64,000 nt of DNA, taken from Albidovulum inexpectatum. Its GTDB lineage: Bacteria; Pseudomonadota; Alphaproteobacteria; Rhodobacterales; Rhodobacteraceae. Shown in pieces: positions 8,736-18,339 of this stretch (positions are counted from its first letter, which is position 1; each line of letters starts with the position of its first letter). Under the pieces are notes generated by a model, which worked only from the letters and a program-made list of their open reading frames with translations, searched no databases and was not told the origin of the DNA. The DNA lies in contig NZ_PRDS01000004.1 of assembly GCF_002927635.1 (NCBI RefSeq), forward strand, positions 124,001 through 188,000. Direction: 5' to 3'. The position numbers and the translations under genes are program-made.

Positions 8736-10016
8736 TCATCCAAGCCATTCGGGCAGGGCAAGCGAGATCGCCGGAACAAAGGTGATCAAAGCCAGTGCCA
8801 CCAGAATGGCCAGATAGAACGGCCAGATCGTGCGCACTGCCTTCTCCATCGGCAGCTGACCGACCGCGCAGCCCACGAACAGGCAGGACCCGACGGGCGG
8901 GGTGCACAACCCAAGGCCTAGATTGACCATCAGGATCATCCCGAACTGGATCGGGTCCACGCCGATCGAGTTCATGACCGGCAGGAAGATCGGCGTACAG
9001 ATCAGGATAAGCGCCGCCATGTCCATGATCATGCCCAGGACAAGCAGGATGACATTGACCATCAACAGGATCAGTATCGGGTTGTCCGTCAGGCCCGTCA
9101 TCAGCTCGACCATGTGGTTGGGCACACGGTAGAATGTCAGCATGTAGGCAAATGCGCCCGCGCAGGCGATCAGTACCATGACCATCGACGTCGTGCGTAC
9201 GGAATTTCGGACCGCGGTCACGAAATTCCTCCATGTCAGGCAGCGATAGACCAGCAGGGTGACCAGGAAGGCATAGATGGCGCCAAACGCACCCGATTCC
9301 GTGACGGTGAAAATTCCGGACAATACACCGCCGACGATGATGACTGCGGTAAACAGGCCGGGTATGGCGCTGACAAAGCTGTAGCCCAGGGCTTTCCAGC
9401 CTGGGAAGGGCTCGGCTGCATAGCCTCGGCGTACCGCGATGACATAGGCCGCAACGGCCAGACACAGGCACATCAGGATGCCCGGCAGCACGCCCGCAAG
9501 GAACAGTTTCGAGATCGAAAGCCCGCCTCCCGCGGCGATGGCGTATATGATCATGTTGTGGCTCGGCGGGATGACGATACCGGCAATCGACGAAGTAACG
9601 GTGACGTTAACCGCATAGTCGGCGTCATACTTCTTTTCCTTCATCACCGGGATAAGGATCGATCCCAGCGCCGAGATGTCGGCCACCGCCGAACCGGATA
9701 TTCCGCCAAACAGCATCGATGAAAAGACATTGACGATGCCAAGCCCGCCCCGCACGGCGCCGACCGCGGCCGAGGCAAAACGGACCAGTCGCTGGGCAAT
9801 GCCGCCATGGAACATCAGCTCTCCGGCGAAGATGAAGAACGGAATTGCCATCAGCGAAAAGACATTGATGCCGGATATGATCCGTTGAAAGCCGACAACA
9901 AGCGGCAGGCCTTCCCACCAGAAGCCCAGTATTGCCGAAATGCCCAGTGCAAAGGCCACCGGGACACCGATCGCGACGCACAGGGCAAAGCTGCCCAGAA
10001 GAAGGAAGAGTCCCAT
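8736..10016 (-). CDS. dctM: TRAP transporter large permease (DctM family)
   Basis: This 426-residue protein with about 12 membrane segments is the ion-coupled translocation subunit of a TRAP transporter. Family motifs are visible, for example LFGGISGSAVADISALG and IPPSHNMIIYA. The start overlaps the dctQ stop as ATGA. Set in the alginate operon, it probably imports unsaturated mono- or diuronates. TRAP systems for hexuronates are known, but the exact ligand cannot be read from the sequence. Confidence 0.92.
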   Translation of the reverse strand: MGLFLLLGSFALCVAIGVPVAFALGISAILGFWWEGLPLVVGFQRIISGINVFSLMAIPFFIFAGELMFHGGIAQRLVRFASAAVGAVRGGLGIVNVFSSMLFGGISGSAVADISALGSILIPVMKEKKYDADYAVNVTVTSSIAGIVIPPSHNMIIYAIAAGGGLSISKLFLAGVLPGILMCLCLAVAAYVIAVRRGYAAEPFPGWKALGYSFVSAIPGLFTAVIIVGGVLSGIFTVTESGAFGAIYAFLVTLLVYRCLTWRNFVTAVRNSVRTTSMVMVLIACAGAFAYMLTFYRVPNHMVELMTGLTDNPILILLMVNVILLVLGMIMDMAALILICTPIFLPVMNSIGVDPIQFGMILMVNLGLGLCTPPVGSCLFVGCAVGQLPMEKAVRTIWPFYLAILVALALITFVPAISLALPEWLG

Positions 10017-10567
10017 CAGATACCTTGCTGGTTATGGAGGGGATCGGTGCGGCCGGGGCATGCCAGGCGCCGCACGACATGGCCAAGGCAGAACAGGAAG
10101 ATCAGGCCCCCGGATATTGTCAGCGGAAGCGATCGGAGTCCTTCGGGAAGGTTCAGCAGCGGGATCATCGTATCCCATTTGAACAGCGTCAGGCGGGCGC
10201 CGAAAACCGCCATCAAGACGCCAAAGGCTCCAAGAATGATGTCGCTGGCCAAGGCAAGAGCTGCGTTCCATCGGCGCGGCAAGGCGTCGCGCAGCATCAT
10301 CACGGACAGATGGCCGTTTTCATGAACCCCCACGGCGGCGCCGAGAAAGGCGATGGTCATCACCAGGATCAGGGCAGCCTGTTCGACCCAAGTCGGTGTC
10401 GCGTTCAGAACGTAGCGGCCAAAGACCAGCCAGCCGAAGATTGCGGTCAGAAAGACCAGCGAGAATCCGGTGATCACCCGGCAAGTCCGGGCCAGGATAT
10501 CAAGGAACCGTTCAAGTACTCTCAGCGCTACGGGCACGGGGCGCCCGCTTGATGTCACGCAATGCAT
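10016..10567 (-). CDS. dctQ: TRAP transporter small permease (DctQ family)
   Basis: This 183-residue protein with four predicted membrane segments is the small membrane subunit that pairs with DctM. FLGAAVGVHENGHLSV and WDTMIPLLNLPEGLRSLP are typical DctQ features. The frame is open to 10639, overlapping dctP, but the ATG at 10567, preceded by AAGGGAAC, is a more normal start. A hairpin lies between it and dctP. Substrate is inferred from context as for the large subunit. Confidence 0.85.
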   Translation of the reverse strand: MHCVTSSGRPVPVALRVLERFLDILARTCRVITGFSLVFLTAIFGWLVFGRYVLNATPTWVEQAALILVMTIAFLGAAVGVHENGHLSVMMLRDALPRRWNAALALASDIILGAFGVLMAVFGARLTLFKWDTMIPLLNLPEGLRSLPLTISGGLIFLFCLGHVVRRLACPGRTDPLHNQQGI

Positions 10568-10587
10568 GGCCTTGTTCCCTTCACAGG

Positions 10588-10622
10588 GATCGGGCCCGGA
10601 CCCGAAGGTCACAGGCCCGATC
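10588..10622 (-). terminator. Inverted repeat between dctP and dctQ
   Basis: GATCGGGCC and GGCCCGATC form a perfect 9-bp stem with a 17-base loop just after the binding-protein gene. There is no U tract, so an attenuator or mRNA-stability role is inferred. Confidence 0.45.
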
Positions 10623-10635
10623 ACATGATCGGTGA

Positions 10636-11619
10636 TCATTCCGTGTTCTGGATCGTCTCGACCAGTTGCCGCAGATCGGGATTGGCCTGAAGGAACTTTT
10701 CATAGACCGGGGCCATCGCCTGCTGGAACGGCGTCTTGTCGGCGATCTCGTTCACCTTGACGCCGGCAGCTTCGACCTTGGCGCGGCTTTCCTCTTCGCG
10801 CTTGGCCCACAATTCGCGCTGCAGCGCCGCGGCCTCCAACGCGGCCTCACGGACGGCGGCCTGCTGCGTCTCGTCCAGCGCATTGAACGTGTCGGTGTTC
10901 ACGCACAGGCATTCGGGAATGATGAGATGTTCGCTGAGCGAATAATAGCCGGCGACCTCGTAATGACCGGTCGATTCGTAGGACGGCCAGTTGTTTTCCG
11001 CGCCATCCACGACCCGGGTCTTCAGCGCCTGGTACACCTCGCCAAAGGCCATGGGCGAGGGATTGCCGCCCAATTGTTCGATCATGCCCGAATACAGGTC
11101 GTTGTTCATCACCCGAACCTTCATGCCTGCGACGTCTTCTGGCGTATTGATAGGCTTGACCGTATTGTAGAAGGACCGTGCGCCGGCATCGAACCAGGCC
11201 AAGGGCAGGATCCCTCTGCGCGCCATGCCATCGGCAATCATCTTGCCGCCTTCACCGTCCAGGACACGGAACATGTGGTCCACATCCTTGAATATGAAGG
11301 GCAGCGAGACGACGTTTGCCTCGGGCACGATCGGCCCGATCGGCCCAAGGTTGAAATTGGCCACCTGTATCGCGCCAAGCCGCAATTGCTCGATTGCGTC
11401 CGACTGGCTGCCGAGGACGCCGCCATGGAACATCTGGACCGTTATTTCGCCGCCGGTCTTGTCGGCGACCAGTTCGGCAAAACGATCCATGGCCACCGTG
11501 TTCGGATAGCCTTCGACATGGATGTTCCAGCCTTTCCATTCCTCGGCGGCTGCCATTCCCATGGACATGGCAGCCGCGATGGCGGCGCCGGCAACGACGC
11601 GTCCCAGTTTGTCAAGCAT
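10636..11619 (-). CDS. dctP: TRAP transporter solute-binding protein (DctP family)
   Basis: This 327-residue periplasmic binding protein has a Sec signal peptide (cleavage near residue 25, after MGMAAA). It contains KVRVMNNDLYSGMIEQLGG and GEVYQALKTRVVDGAENN, the segments that hold the carboxylate-binding Arg and the conserved Asn-Trp of the family (NNWPSYES). The uronate/sialate-type DctP family and its place between the SDR reductase and kdgF suggest a uronate ligand. Start ATG at 11619 with GGGAGGAATG just upstream. Confidence 0.92.
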   Translation of the reverse strand: MLDKLGRVVAGAAIAAAMSMGMAAAEEWKGWNIHVEGYPNTVAMDRFAELVADKTGGEITVQMFHGGVLGSQSDAIEQLRLGAIQVANFNLGPIGPIVPEANVVSLPFIFKDVDHMFRVLDGEGGKMIADGMARRGILPLAWFDAGARSFYNTVKPINTPEDVAGMKVRVMNNDLYSGMIEQLGGNPSPMAFGEVYQALKTRVVDGAENNWPSYESTGHYEVAGYYSLSEHLIIPECLCVNTDTFNALDETQQAAVREAALEAAALQRELWAKREEESRAKVEAAGVKVNEIADKTPFQQAMAPVYEKFLQANPDLRQLVETIQNTE

Positions 11620-11668
11620 TGCATTCCTCCCTTGGTTCTTGCTTGGTCATTGAACAGGCGCAGGCCGC

Positions 11669-12412
11669 TCAGGAGAAGAGCAGCCCGCCATTGATGTCGA
11701 CATTCGTCCCGGTCATGAAGGACGAACGATCCGACGCAAGGAAGCACACCAGTTCGGCCACTTCCTCGGGCCGGCCTTCGCGCTTCAGCGGCGTGATGCT
11801 GGCCACATGGCGCCGCGCTTCGGTCTTGGTAAAGGTGTTGTGGAAATCGGTGTCGATCATGCCGGGGCACACCGCGTTCACGCGAATATCCGGGCCCAGC
11901 TCCTTGGCCAGGCCGCGCGTCAAGGTCATCACCGCGCCCTTGGCCGCGGCATAGGCCGCCGCGCCGGGGCCGCCGCCGTCACGTCCGGCCTGGCTGGCCA
12001 GGTTGACGATCGCGCCCTTCATCATGTGTGGCAGACACGCCTTTACCATGCGGAAAACGGTTGTCAGGTTCAGATCCATCACGGCATGCCAGTGGTCTTC
12101 CGACATCTCCGCAATCGTCTTTCGGGCGATCAGGCCGCCGGCATTGTTGACCAGGATGTCGATCCGGCCGAACTCCTCGACGGTTTTCGAGACAAGTGCG
12201 TCCACGGCTTCCTGGCTGCCAAGATCGGCCTGTACCGCCAAGGCCTTGCCGCCCGCGCTGCGGATCTGCGAGACGGTCTCGTCGGCGCCCTTTGCCGATG
12301 CATGGTAGCTGATGACGACATTGGCGCCTTCCTGGGCCAACCGGAGCGCGCATGCTTTGCCGATGTCGCGCCCACCACCCGTCACGATTGCCGTCTTGCC
12401 CTCGAGTGTCAT
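11669..12412 (-). CDS. SDR oxidoreductase, probable DEH reductase of alginate catabolism
   Basis: This 247-residue classical short-chain dehydrogenase has the nucleotide motif TGGGRDIG (residues 11-18), NNAG (89-92) and the catalytic set Ser140, Tyr154, Lys158. Its start overlaps the PL15 lyase stop as ATGA. In Agrobacterium the equivalent neighbour of the PL15 lyase gene reduces 4-deoxy-L-erythro-5-hexoseulose uronate (DEH) to 2-keto-3-deoxygluconate, and I infer the same here. By sequence alone it could be annotated as a 3-oxoacyl-ACP reductase-like SDR, so context decides. Cofactor preference cannot be called. Confidence 0.75.
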   Translation of the reverse strand: MTLEGKTAIVTGGGRDIGKACALRLAQEGANVVISYHASAKGADETVSQIRSAGGKALAVQADLGSQEAVDALVSKTVEEFGRIDILVNNAGGLIARKTIAEMSEDHWHAVMDLNLTTVFRMVKACLPHMMKGAIVNLASQAGRDGGGPGAAAYAAAKGAVMTLTRGLAKELGPDIRVNAVCPGMIDTDFHNTFTKTEARRHVASITPLKREGRPEEVAELVCFLASDRSSFMTGTNVDINGGLLFS

Positions 12413-14778
12413 TTCTTTTGTCCTTCCTTGCGTTCCGATCTTTCAGCCGTGCCCGGGTCGAAGGTCTTGGGCACGACAACCTTGAAGCTGCGTTCCTCTG
12501 CATCGGTGAAGTAGAGGTCGCAGTCGTAACCCTGGTCGTCGAGGAAACAGAAAACCCGGCGCGGCGCGGACAGTCGGTACGGGACGATCAGGGTTGCAAT
12601 CCTGTGGTGTATGGCCTTGGGAAAGCGCGCTGTCAGACAGGTGCTTTCGGGCAGGCCTTCGATTTCCGAAGGGTCCACGTCCGGGAATCCGGTGAACTGC
12701 GACAGCTCGGGCGGGCCGGCTTCGGACCACAATACCTTGCCGTAAAAACCCGCGCGCGTTCCCGAATAGCGGAACGTGCTTTCGCCAAGCTGAAACGGCG
12801 CGTTCGCATGCAACAGCCAGTCGATCGCGACGGGGCGTTCGGCATCGACGGAATCGACGATCACGAAATATTCGCCATGGACGAAATAGATGTCCCTTTC
12901 GACCCGCGTCACCTCGGGCGTCAGGGTCCTGTAGGCCTGCGTGGCATCGCCACGGATGAAGATGTGATCGCCACGATCTTCGGCGGTCACGATCCGACCC
13001 GTCGCCTGCATCGCAAGGGCCTTGTCCTTGCCGGCATATTGCCCCTTGCCATCGATCAGGATTGCGTTCTTCGAACGTGTCTGGCGGCGCCAGTTCTGAT
13101 GCATGGTCGAGTTGAAGGCCACGTAATGGCCCGACTGGATCGCCAAATCTTCGCCGAAGGCTGCAAGACAGAAGGCATTCTGGTCACCGTGGCTATGGCT
13201 GATCGACCCGTATGGCGATGACTTGAACACGAATTGTATGTGCCTGTCGGGGTCGGCCATGGCCTTCTGGATCGCGACCCAGCCGATGCCGCGGAACCAT
13301 CGCATCCCGTCTTCCGGCTCGGTTGCCTGGATGACGGGATAGTCGGTGCGATAGGTAAGCTCGTCGAAATTGAAGTCCCACCAGCCCCAGTTGTAGAATT
13401 CCATTTCGGTTCCGGGATTGGTGCGACGGATTTCGTCATAGTACCATTGATAGGCGCCCTTGCCGGTCACGCCCGCGAACTGCCGCAGGTTGTAGCCGAT
13501 CTTGATGGCAGGAAGATCGCCCATCGTGGAATCGTCGCCGAAGGTGGCACGTCGGGTGTCGGGGGCCTTGGTGTACAGGGGAAAATCGCCGGTCTTCTGG
13601 AAGAAGGGCCTGCGGTAGATGTCGATCCTGGCATAACTGCGCAGAAGGTTTGCCGCATCGATCAGATAGGCCATGCCGGTCATCCAGTAATGCGGACCCT
13701 CGGCCCAGCCGCCGTCATTGTCCCCCCAAGGCGAATAGACGGTAAACAGGAACTCGACGGCATAGTGCAGCCATTCTTCGGCCTCGGGCGCATCGCCCAG
13801 CAATGCGATCGATGCCGGGATGATGACGGCCGATACCGCGCGCACCGCGTGACTGTCATAGGGGAAGATGTGGATGCTGGCATTGCGCATGACGTGGTCC
13901 GCAGTCTGGCGCGTTCGCGCCAGCAGGGCATCCCGCACATGCTTGCGCTCGTCCTCGGTCAGACGGTCATGCAGCCAGTCATAGCCCCAGGCCAGGGCGA
14001 GGTTCACCCGGAATGCCCATTCATCGGTATAGGCGCGCGAGGTCGTGCCGTTCGGGTCCCAACTGGCCGCGGCCAGAAGCCATTCCCGCGCCCGCTCCAG
14101 CATGGCTTCGTCTTCCGTGACGGTGCCGCCGATGGCAAGGTGGCGGATCGCGTAAAGCAATTCCTGGCATTCGATATAGGTCTTCCGCCATATCGAGGCG
14201 ATGCGCTTGTGGCCGGGATATCCCGCCGGCTCGGCCATGATCTCGCGATCCATCCAGGGGCGGACCGATTTTTCATAGAAGGTGGACCAGGTATATCGGT
14301 CAGGGTCTTCCCGGATTTCCTTGCGGAAACCCTCAAGGCGCTCGGGCGTCATCCACAGGCGCGGGCGGGCCAGCGTGGCCTTTGCAAACCGGTCCTTGCG
14401 CGAGGGCAGGGGTGTTTGCGGCAGATCCGGGGTGACGACAAAGCTTCTGACCTTGCTCCACCGCGAGACCGGTTTGCCGGACCGCGGGTCGGCGACGGCA
14501 TAGCTCCAGTACCACGTTCCCGTCTCCAGCGGCGCGTCCGGTGTATGGAAGTTCAGGGGCAGCGGCCCATAGGTCGTTGTGTCATTCTTGGGAAAATCGG
14601 CAGAACGGGAAATCCGAAGAACGTAATGCGCCTCGTCCTCGATCACCGGCAGCCAGGTAAAGCGCGGGGGATTTTCGACGATTTCGGTGTCGCTGTCCGG
14701 GGTATACCGGATGGTCAGTCGGCCCGCTGGCGGTTCGTCAAGTTCGGGAAGACGGTTCTCGTTCACCGTGCGCTCCAT
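12409..14778 (-). CDS. Exo-type oligoalginate lyase, PL15 family (DUF4962 plus heparinase II/III fold)
   Basis: This 789-residue, apparently cytoplasmic enzyme should cut imported oligoalginate to unsaturated monouronate. An N-terminal beta/alpha-barrel region is followed by a heparinase II/III-like beta-sandwich with [10 protein letters not shown]. Arg198, His310, Tyr364 and His530 each fall one residue before the active-site positions I recall for the Agrobacterium PL15 enzyme Atu3025 (Arg199, His311, Tyr365, His531), which is strong support. There is no signal peptide. The long open frame upstream of ATG 14778 overlaps algQ antisense-like sequence and is rejected; a GTG 12 bases downstream, preceded by GGAG, is an alternative start. 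Confidence 0.9.
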   Translation of the reverse strand: MERTVNENRLPELDEPPAGRLTIRYTPDSDTEIVENPPRFTWLPVIEDEAHYVLRISRSADFPKNDTTTYGPLPLNFHTPDAPLETGTWYWSYAVADPRSGKPVSRWSKVRSFVVTPDLPQTPLPSRKDRFAKATLARPRLWMTPERLEGFRKEIREDPDRYTWSTFYEKSVRPWMDREIMAEPAGYPGHKRIASIWRKTYIECQELLYAIRHLAIGGTVTEDEAMLERAREWLLAAASWDPNGTTSRAYTDEWAFRVNLALAWGYDWLHDRLTEDERKHVRDALLARTRQTADHVMRNASIHIFPYDSHAVRAVSAVIIPASIALLGDAPEAEEWLHYAVEFLFTVYSPWGDNDGGWAEGPHYWMTGMAYLIDAANLLRSYARIDIYRRPFFQKTGDFPLYTKAPDTRRATFGDDSTMGDLPAIKIGYNLRQFAGVTGKGAYQWYYDEIRRTNPGTEMEFYNWGWWDFNFDELTYRTDYPVIQATEPEDGMRWFRGIGWVAIQKAMADPDRHIQFVFKSSPYGSISHSHGDQNAFCLAAFGEDLAIQSGHYVAFNSTMHQNWRRQTRSKNAILIDGKGQYAGKDKALAMQATGRIVTAEDRGDHIFIRGDATQAYRTLTPEVTRVERDIYFVHGEYFVIVDSVDAERPVAIDWLLHANAPFQLGESTFRYSGTRAGFYGKVLWSEAGPPELSQFTGFPDVDPSEIEGLPESTCLTARFPKAIHHRIATLIVPYRLSAPRRVFCFLDDQGYDCDLYFTDAEERSFKVVVPKTFDPGTAERSERKEGQKK

Positions 14779-14808
14779 TTGCTGAGTGAATTGCGGGGAG
14801 GCAGAGAA

Positions 14809-14835
14809 GCGGAGCGCCGCTGCCGGGCGCTCCGC
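14809..14835 (-). terminator. Inverted repeat between algQ and the PL15 gene
   Basis: GCGGAGCGCC and GGCGCTCCGC form a perfect 10-bp stem with a 7-base loop, 17 bp after the binding-protein stop codon. It lacks a U tract and lies inside the operon, so partial termination or transcript protection is likely. Confidence 0.5.
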
Positions 14836-14851
14836 GGATTGCAGGAAGTCG

Positions 14852-16405
14852 TTACTTGTTACCGTACTGGCGGTCGTATGCGGACTGCATGACCTCGAGC
14901 ACATTGCTAAGACCCAGCTTGTCGAGCTGAGCGAGATAGTCGTCCCACTCGGCCTCGACATCGCCGTTGCCAAGGATCCAGCTCTGCTGGCGCTCCAGCA
15001 TGTAGTCCAGCACCGAGCCCCAGTAACGATCATAGACTTCCTGTTCCTCGGGCGTGAATGACACGCCAAGGAACTGGTCGATCAGGTAGTCGCCCTGCTC
15101 GTACAGATCGATTCCCCACAGGGCGATTTCATTGGTCCACTGGCGTTCATATTCGTAGTCCTGCCAGTAGCCACGTGCCTGAAGCTGTGCGCCGATCTGG
15201 TAAAGAGAGCGGTTGACCGGTCCCTGGGCCAGGAATTCGGGCTTGAAGACCGGCTTGCCGTCGATCATGTCATATTGCTGACCTTCGATTCCGAAATTGG
15301 CCAGGCGCCGGCCTTCCTCGGTGAACCAGAAATCGAAATACTTGATCGTTTCGACAGGGTGCTTGTTGGTGTAACCGATCGCCCAACCGTCGGGTTTCAC
15401 AGGAATGCGGCGGTTTTCCTCGATCCGGCGGCCCGAGACGGAGGCAGGCGGTGGCATTGCCTTGAACTCGAAGCCCGGAATTTCGGCCGACAGCTTGTTG
15501 TAATCGGCGGTCGATGCAAACCAGTCGTGCGTCGCACCACCCAGGTTTTCGGAAAGCAGGTAATCGCGCGCCGAGGAACCGCGGGTAAAGACTTCCGGGT
15601 CGATCAGGCCTTCGCGGTACCAACGGGCAAGGTTCTTGATCCCTTCACGGTATCCTTCGCCCGCATAGGGATGCTTGATCTTTCCGTCCTCGACATAGAA
15701 GTCGTGCCGGATATCGGATCCCGACGAGCGCCCGTCCCACAGCGTTACCAGCCGGATCAGCTCGGGCCATTCGCGGGCGAAATAGGGGATTTCATCCTGC
15801 AGGCCATTCCCGTTCGGATCCTGTGTCTTGAAGGCGCGAAGGACCTCCTCGAATTCCTCGACCGTTTGCGGCACTTCGAGCCCCAGCTTTTCAAGCCAGT
15901 CATAGCGGATGTGATAGGCGCGGGCATATTTGCCATCGGGGAAATACGGCACATAGTAGATGTGCCCGTCCGAGGCCGTGATCGCGCTGCGCAATTCGGG
16001 CCGTTCGTCCAGGAATGCCTTGATGTGCGGAGCGTGTTCGTCGATCAGATCGTCGAGTGGCAGAAACGCGCCTTCGGGGCCATAGCGGTTGACGAAATCC
16101 TTGATGTTCGAGGCGCCCACGATGTCGGGGATGTTGCCCGAGGCCAGCATCAGGTTGAGCACCTCGTTCTGTCCCGAGGACGAGCTGGAGCGCATGTTCG
16201 CGCCGACCGTGGCATCCTTGAGATGAATGCCGGTCCATTCCCGCGCTTGCTGCTCGACGGGCCAGGTTTCGTCATAGAAGGGATATCGTTCGTGGTTCAT
16301 CTGGATCGTCAGCTCCAGTGGTTCGTCGACGATCCTCAGATGCTCGTTCGCATTGGCGGGCAAAGCCGCCGCAAGCAGGAGCATGCTCATTGTTGATCTA
16401 CGCAT
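14852..16405 (-). CDS. AlgQ-type alginate-oligosaccharide binding protein of an ABC importer
   Basis: This 517-residue periplasmic binding protein has a Sec signal (cleavage near residue 20). It closely resembles Sphingomonas A1 AlgQ1/AlgQ2: shared blocks include GAFLPLDDLIDEHAPHIKAF, RSSGSD, GGATHDWFAST, KPDGWAIG and WQDYEYERQW. The calcium-site loop DPNGNG is conserved. It therefore most likely binds alginate oligosaccharides. Start ATG at 16405 has GGGAGGAAC upstream. Hairpin downstream; permease genes precede it in the operon. Confidence 0.88.
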   Translation of the reverse strand: MRRSTMSMLLLAAALPANANEHLRIVDEPLELTIQMNHERYPFYDETWPVEQQAREWTGIHLKDATVGANMRSSSSSGQNEVLNLMLASGNIPDIVGASNIKDFVNRYGPEGAFLPLDDLIDEHAPHIKAFLDERPELRSAITASDGHIYYVPYFPDGKYARAYHIRYDWLEKLGLEVPQTVEEFEEVLRAFKTQDPNGNGLQDEIPYFAREWPELIRLVTLWDGRSSGSDIRHDFYVEDGKIKHPYAGEGYREGIKNLARWYREGLIDPEVFTRGSSARDYLLSENLGGATHDWFASTADYNKLSAEIPGFEFKAMPPPASVSGRRIEENRRIPVKPDGWAIGYTNKHPVETIKYFDFWFTEEGRRLANFGIEGQQYDMIDGKPVFKPEFLAQGPVNRSLYQIGAQLQARGYWQDYEYERQWTNEIALWGIDLYEQGDYLIDQFLGVSFTPEEQEVYDRYWGSVLDYMLERQQSWILGNGDVEAEWDDYLAQLDKLGLSNVLEVMQSAYDRQYGNK

Positions 16406-16444
16406 ACTTGCAGTTCCTCCCTTTCAAGTATCGAGTGTTGCGGT

Positions 16445-17326
16445 TCACTCTTTCACCCCGCCCAGCAGGATCCCCTTTTCAAAGTATCGCTGGATAAAGG
16501 GGTAAACGATCAGCACGGGCAGGATTGAACAGACGATGATCGCGGCCGTGATCGTTTCCGCGCTGTAACTTGCATCCAGTGCGGTCATTGCGAATTCTTC
16601 GGTGTCGCTGAGATTTGCGATCGTGTGCCGAAGAAAGACCTGCAGCGGGATCTTTTCCTCGCTTTGCAGCAGGACCATCGCCCAGAAAAATCCGTTCCAG
16701 CGCGACACGATGCAGAACAGCGTGATCGTTGCGATGGCGGGTTTTGCCAGGGGGACGAAGACCTTCCAGAGTACCTGGAATTCATTCGCCCCGTCCATTC
16801 GGGCGGCCTCTTCGAAACTGCGCGGAATGGATTCAAAGAAATTGCGCAGCAGGATGATGTTGAACGCGTTTACGGCAAAGCCGATGATGATGCCGAACAT
16901 GCTGTCCAGCAATCCCAGGTCGCGCATGTTCAGGAAGAACGGGATCATCCCGGCGTTGAACCACATGGTGAAGGCGATGAAGAGGTTCCAGAAGCGCCGG
17001 CCGACCAGTTGAGGGCGCGAAAGCGCATAGGCGGCCGGAATGATCAGGACCAGGCTCATCGCCGTGCCACCGATCGTATAGATGAAGGTGTTCTTGTAGC
17101 TGTTCCAGAAGCGCGGATCGCCAAGGATGAACCGATAGGCCTCGACGGTGAAGTCGATCGGTGTCAGCACGACCTTGCCGGCGGTGGCGGCGAAACCAGA
17201 GCTGAAGGAGACCGCCGCGATATAGATGAAGGGATAGAGCGTCGCCGCGGTAAACATTCCCACAAGAATCGCGCAGGTCATCGCAAAGATCTTGTCGCCG
17301 CGCGAATACATGTTCCACTGAGTCAT
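16445..17326 (-). CDS. ABC transporter permease, AlgM2/YtcP type (CUT1)
   Basis: This 293-residue inner-membrane permease with six predicted helices forms the translocation pore with the upstream permease. The EAA loop EEAARMDGANEFQVLWKVFVP lies about two thirds along. The C terminus ends GILLGGVKE, typical of the YtcP/LplC subfamily to which AlgM2 belongs. It lies 10 bp after the partner permease and 39 bp before the AlgQ-type binding protein. The alginate-oligomer substrate is inferred from AlgQ. Confidence 0.88.
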   Translation of the reverse strand: MTQWNMYSRGDKIFAMTCAILVGMFTAATLYPFIYIAAVSFSSGFAATAGKVVLTPIDFTVEAYRFILGDPRFWNSYKNTFIYTIGGTAMSLVLIIPAAYALSRPQLVGRRFWNLFIAFTMWFNAGMIPFFLNMRDLGLLDSMFGIIIGFAVNAFNIILLRNFFESIPRSFEEAARMDGANEFQVLWKVFVPLAKPAIATITLFCIVSRWNGFFWAMVLLQSEEKIPLQVFLRHTIANLSDTEEFAMTALDASYSAETITAAIIVCSILPVLIVYPFIQRYFEKGILLGGVKE

Positions 17327-17336
17327 TCCTGCCCCC

Positions 17337-18332
17337 TCACCACAATGACGTCTTCGACAGGCGCCGAGACAGCGTGTTTGCCAGCATTACCAGGACGAAT
17401 GCGACGACGGCATTGAACAGGCCCGCCGCGGCAGCAAGGTCGTATTGGCCGCTTTGAAGGCCTTGGCGATAGACAAAGGTGTTCACCACATCGGCCGTCT
17501 CGTAGGTCGCCGGGCGATACAGCAGGATGATCAGTTCGAATGACACCTCCATGATGTTGCCGATACGAATGATCAGCATGATCAGGATCGTCGGCAGGAT
17601 GGATGGCAGGGTGATCTTCCACATCATCTGCCACCGGCTGGCGCCATCGACGACGGCACTTTCATATAGCGCCGGGTTGATCCCCGCGATCGCGGCCAGG
17701 AAGACGATCGACCCGAACCCGGCCTCCTGCCAGATGCCGGTGCCGACGAAGATCGGTCTGAACCATTCCGGCCGCGTCAGAAAATAGATCGGCTCCATCC
17801 CCAGCCAGCGCAGGGCGGTGTTCACGATCCCCGCGGATGGGGAAAAGGCTGTGATGACGATGCCGGCAATGATGACCGAGGAAATGAAATGCGGCAGGTA
17901 GACGATCGTCTGACAGGTCCGTTTGTAGGTCCGGTTGAGGATTTCATTGAACAACAGCGCCAGGATGATCGGCGCGGGAAAGCCGAACAGCAGGTTCAAT
18001 GCGCTGATCGCCAGCGTGTTCTTGATCGCGCGCAGGAACTGGTCGTTCGTGAAAAGCTGCTGGAAATGTTCCAGCCCGACCCATGGACTGCCGGAAATGC
18101 CGCGAAAGATCGAATAGTCCTTGAAGGCGATCTGCAGCCCATACATGGGCTTGTAGAGAAACACCACGAACCAGATGATCGCCGGCGCCAGCATCACATA
18201 AAGCTGCCATTCGCGCCGGAAATGGTCCCCCGCCCAGACCGCGCGCCGTCGGATCCTGTCGCGCAGCGACTCCCGGGCTTCGATGACCAGCTCTTCGGTC
18301 GTCAGGGAAGTGCTTTCCTGTGTTTCGCGCAT
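17337..18332 (-). CDS. ABC transporter permease, AlgM1/LplB type (CUT1)
   Basis: This 331-residue permease has an N-terminal cytoplasmic extension of about 45 residues followed by six predicted helices. It carries the LplB/YtcP-partner features LAPAIIWFVVFLYKPMYG and the EAA-like loop ESAVVDGASRWQMMWKITLP. It is the heterodimer partner of the next permease. It sits 7 bp downstream of the ATPase gene, so the four ABC genes form one unit. Confidence 0.88.
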   Translation of the reverse strand: MRETQESTSLTTEELVIEARESLRDRIRRRAVWAGDHFRREWQLYVMLAPAIIWFVVFLYKPMYGLQIAFKDYSIFRGISGSPWVGLEHFQQLFTNDQFLRAIKNTLAISALNLLFGFPAPIILALLFNEILNRTYKRTCQTIVYLPHFISSVIIAGIVITAFSPSAGIVNTALRWLGMEPIYFLTRPEWFRPIFVGTGIWQEAGFGSIVFLAAIAGINPALYESAVVDGASRWQMMWKITLPSILPTILIMLIIRIGNIMEVSFELIILLYRPATYETADVVNTFVYRQGLQSGQYDLAAAAGLFNAVVAFVLVMLANTLSRRLSKTSLW

Positions 18333-18339
18333 ATGACCG

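Noticed and set aside
13234-14892. Open frame of 552 codons opposite the PL15 gene
   Set aside because: The PL15 reading has four active-site residues in register; the opposite frame has none.
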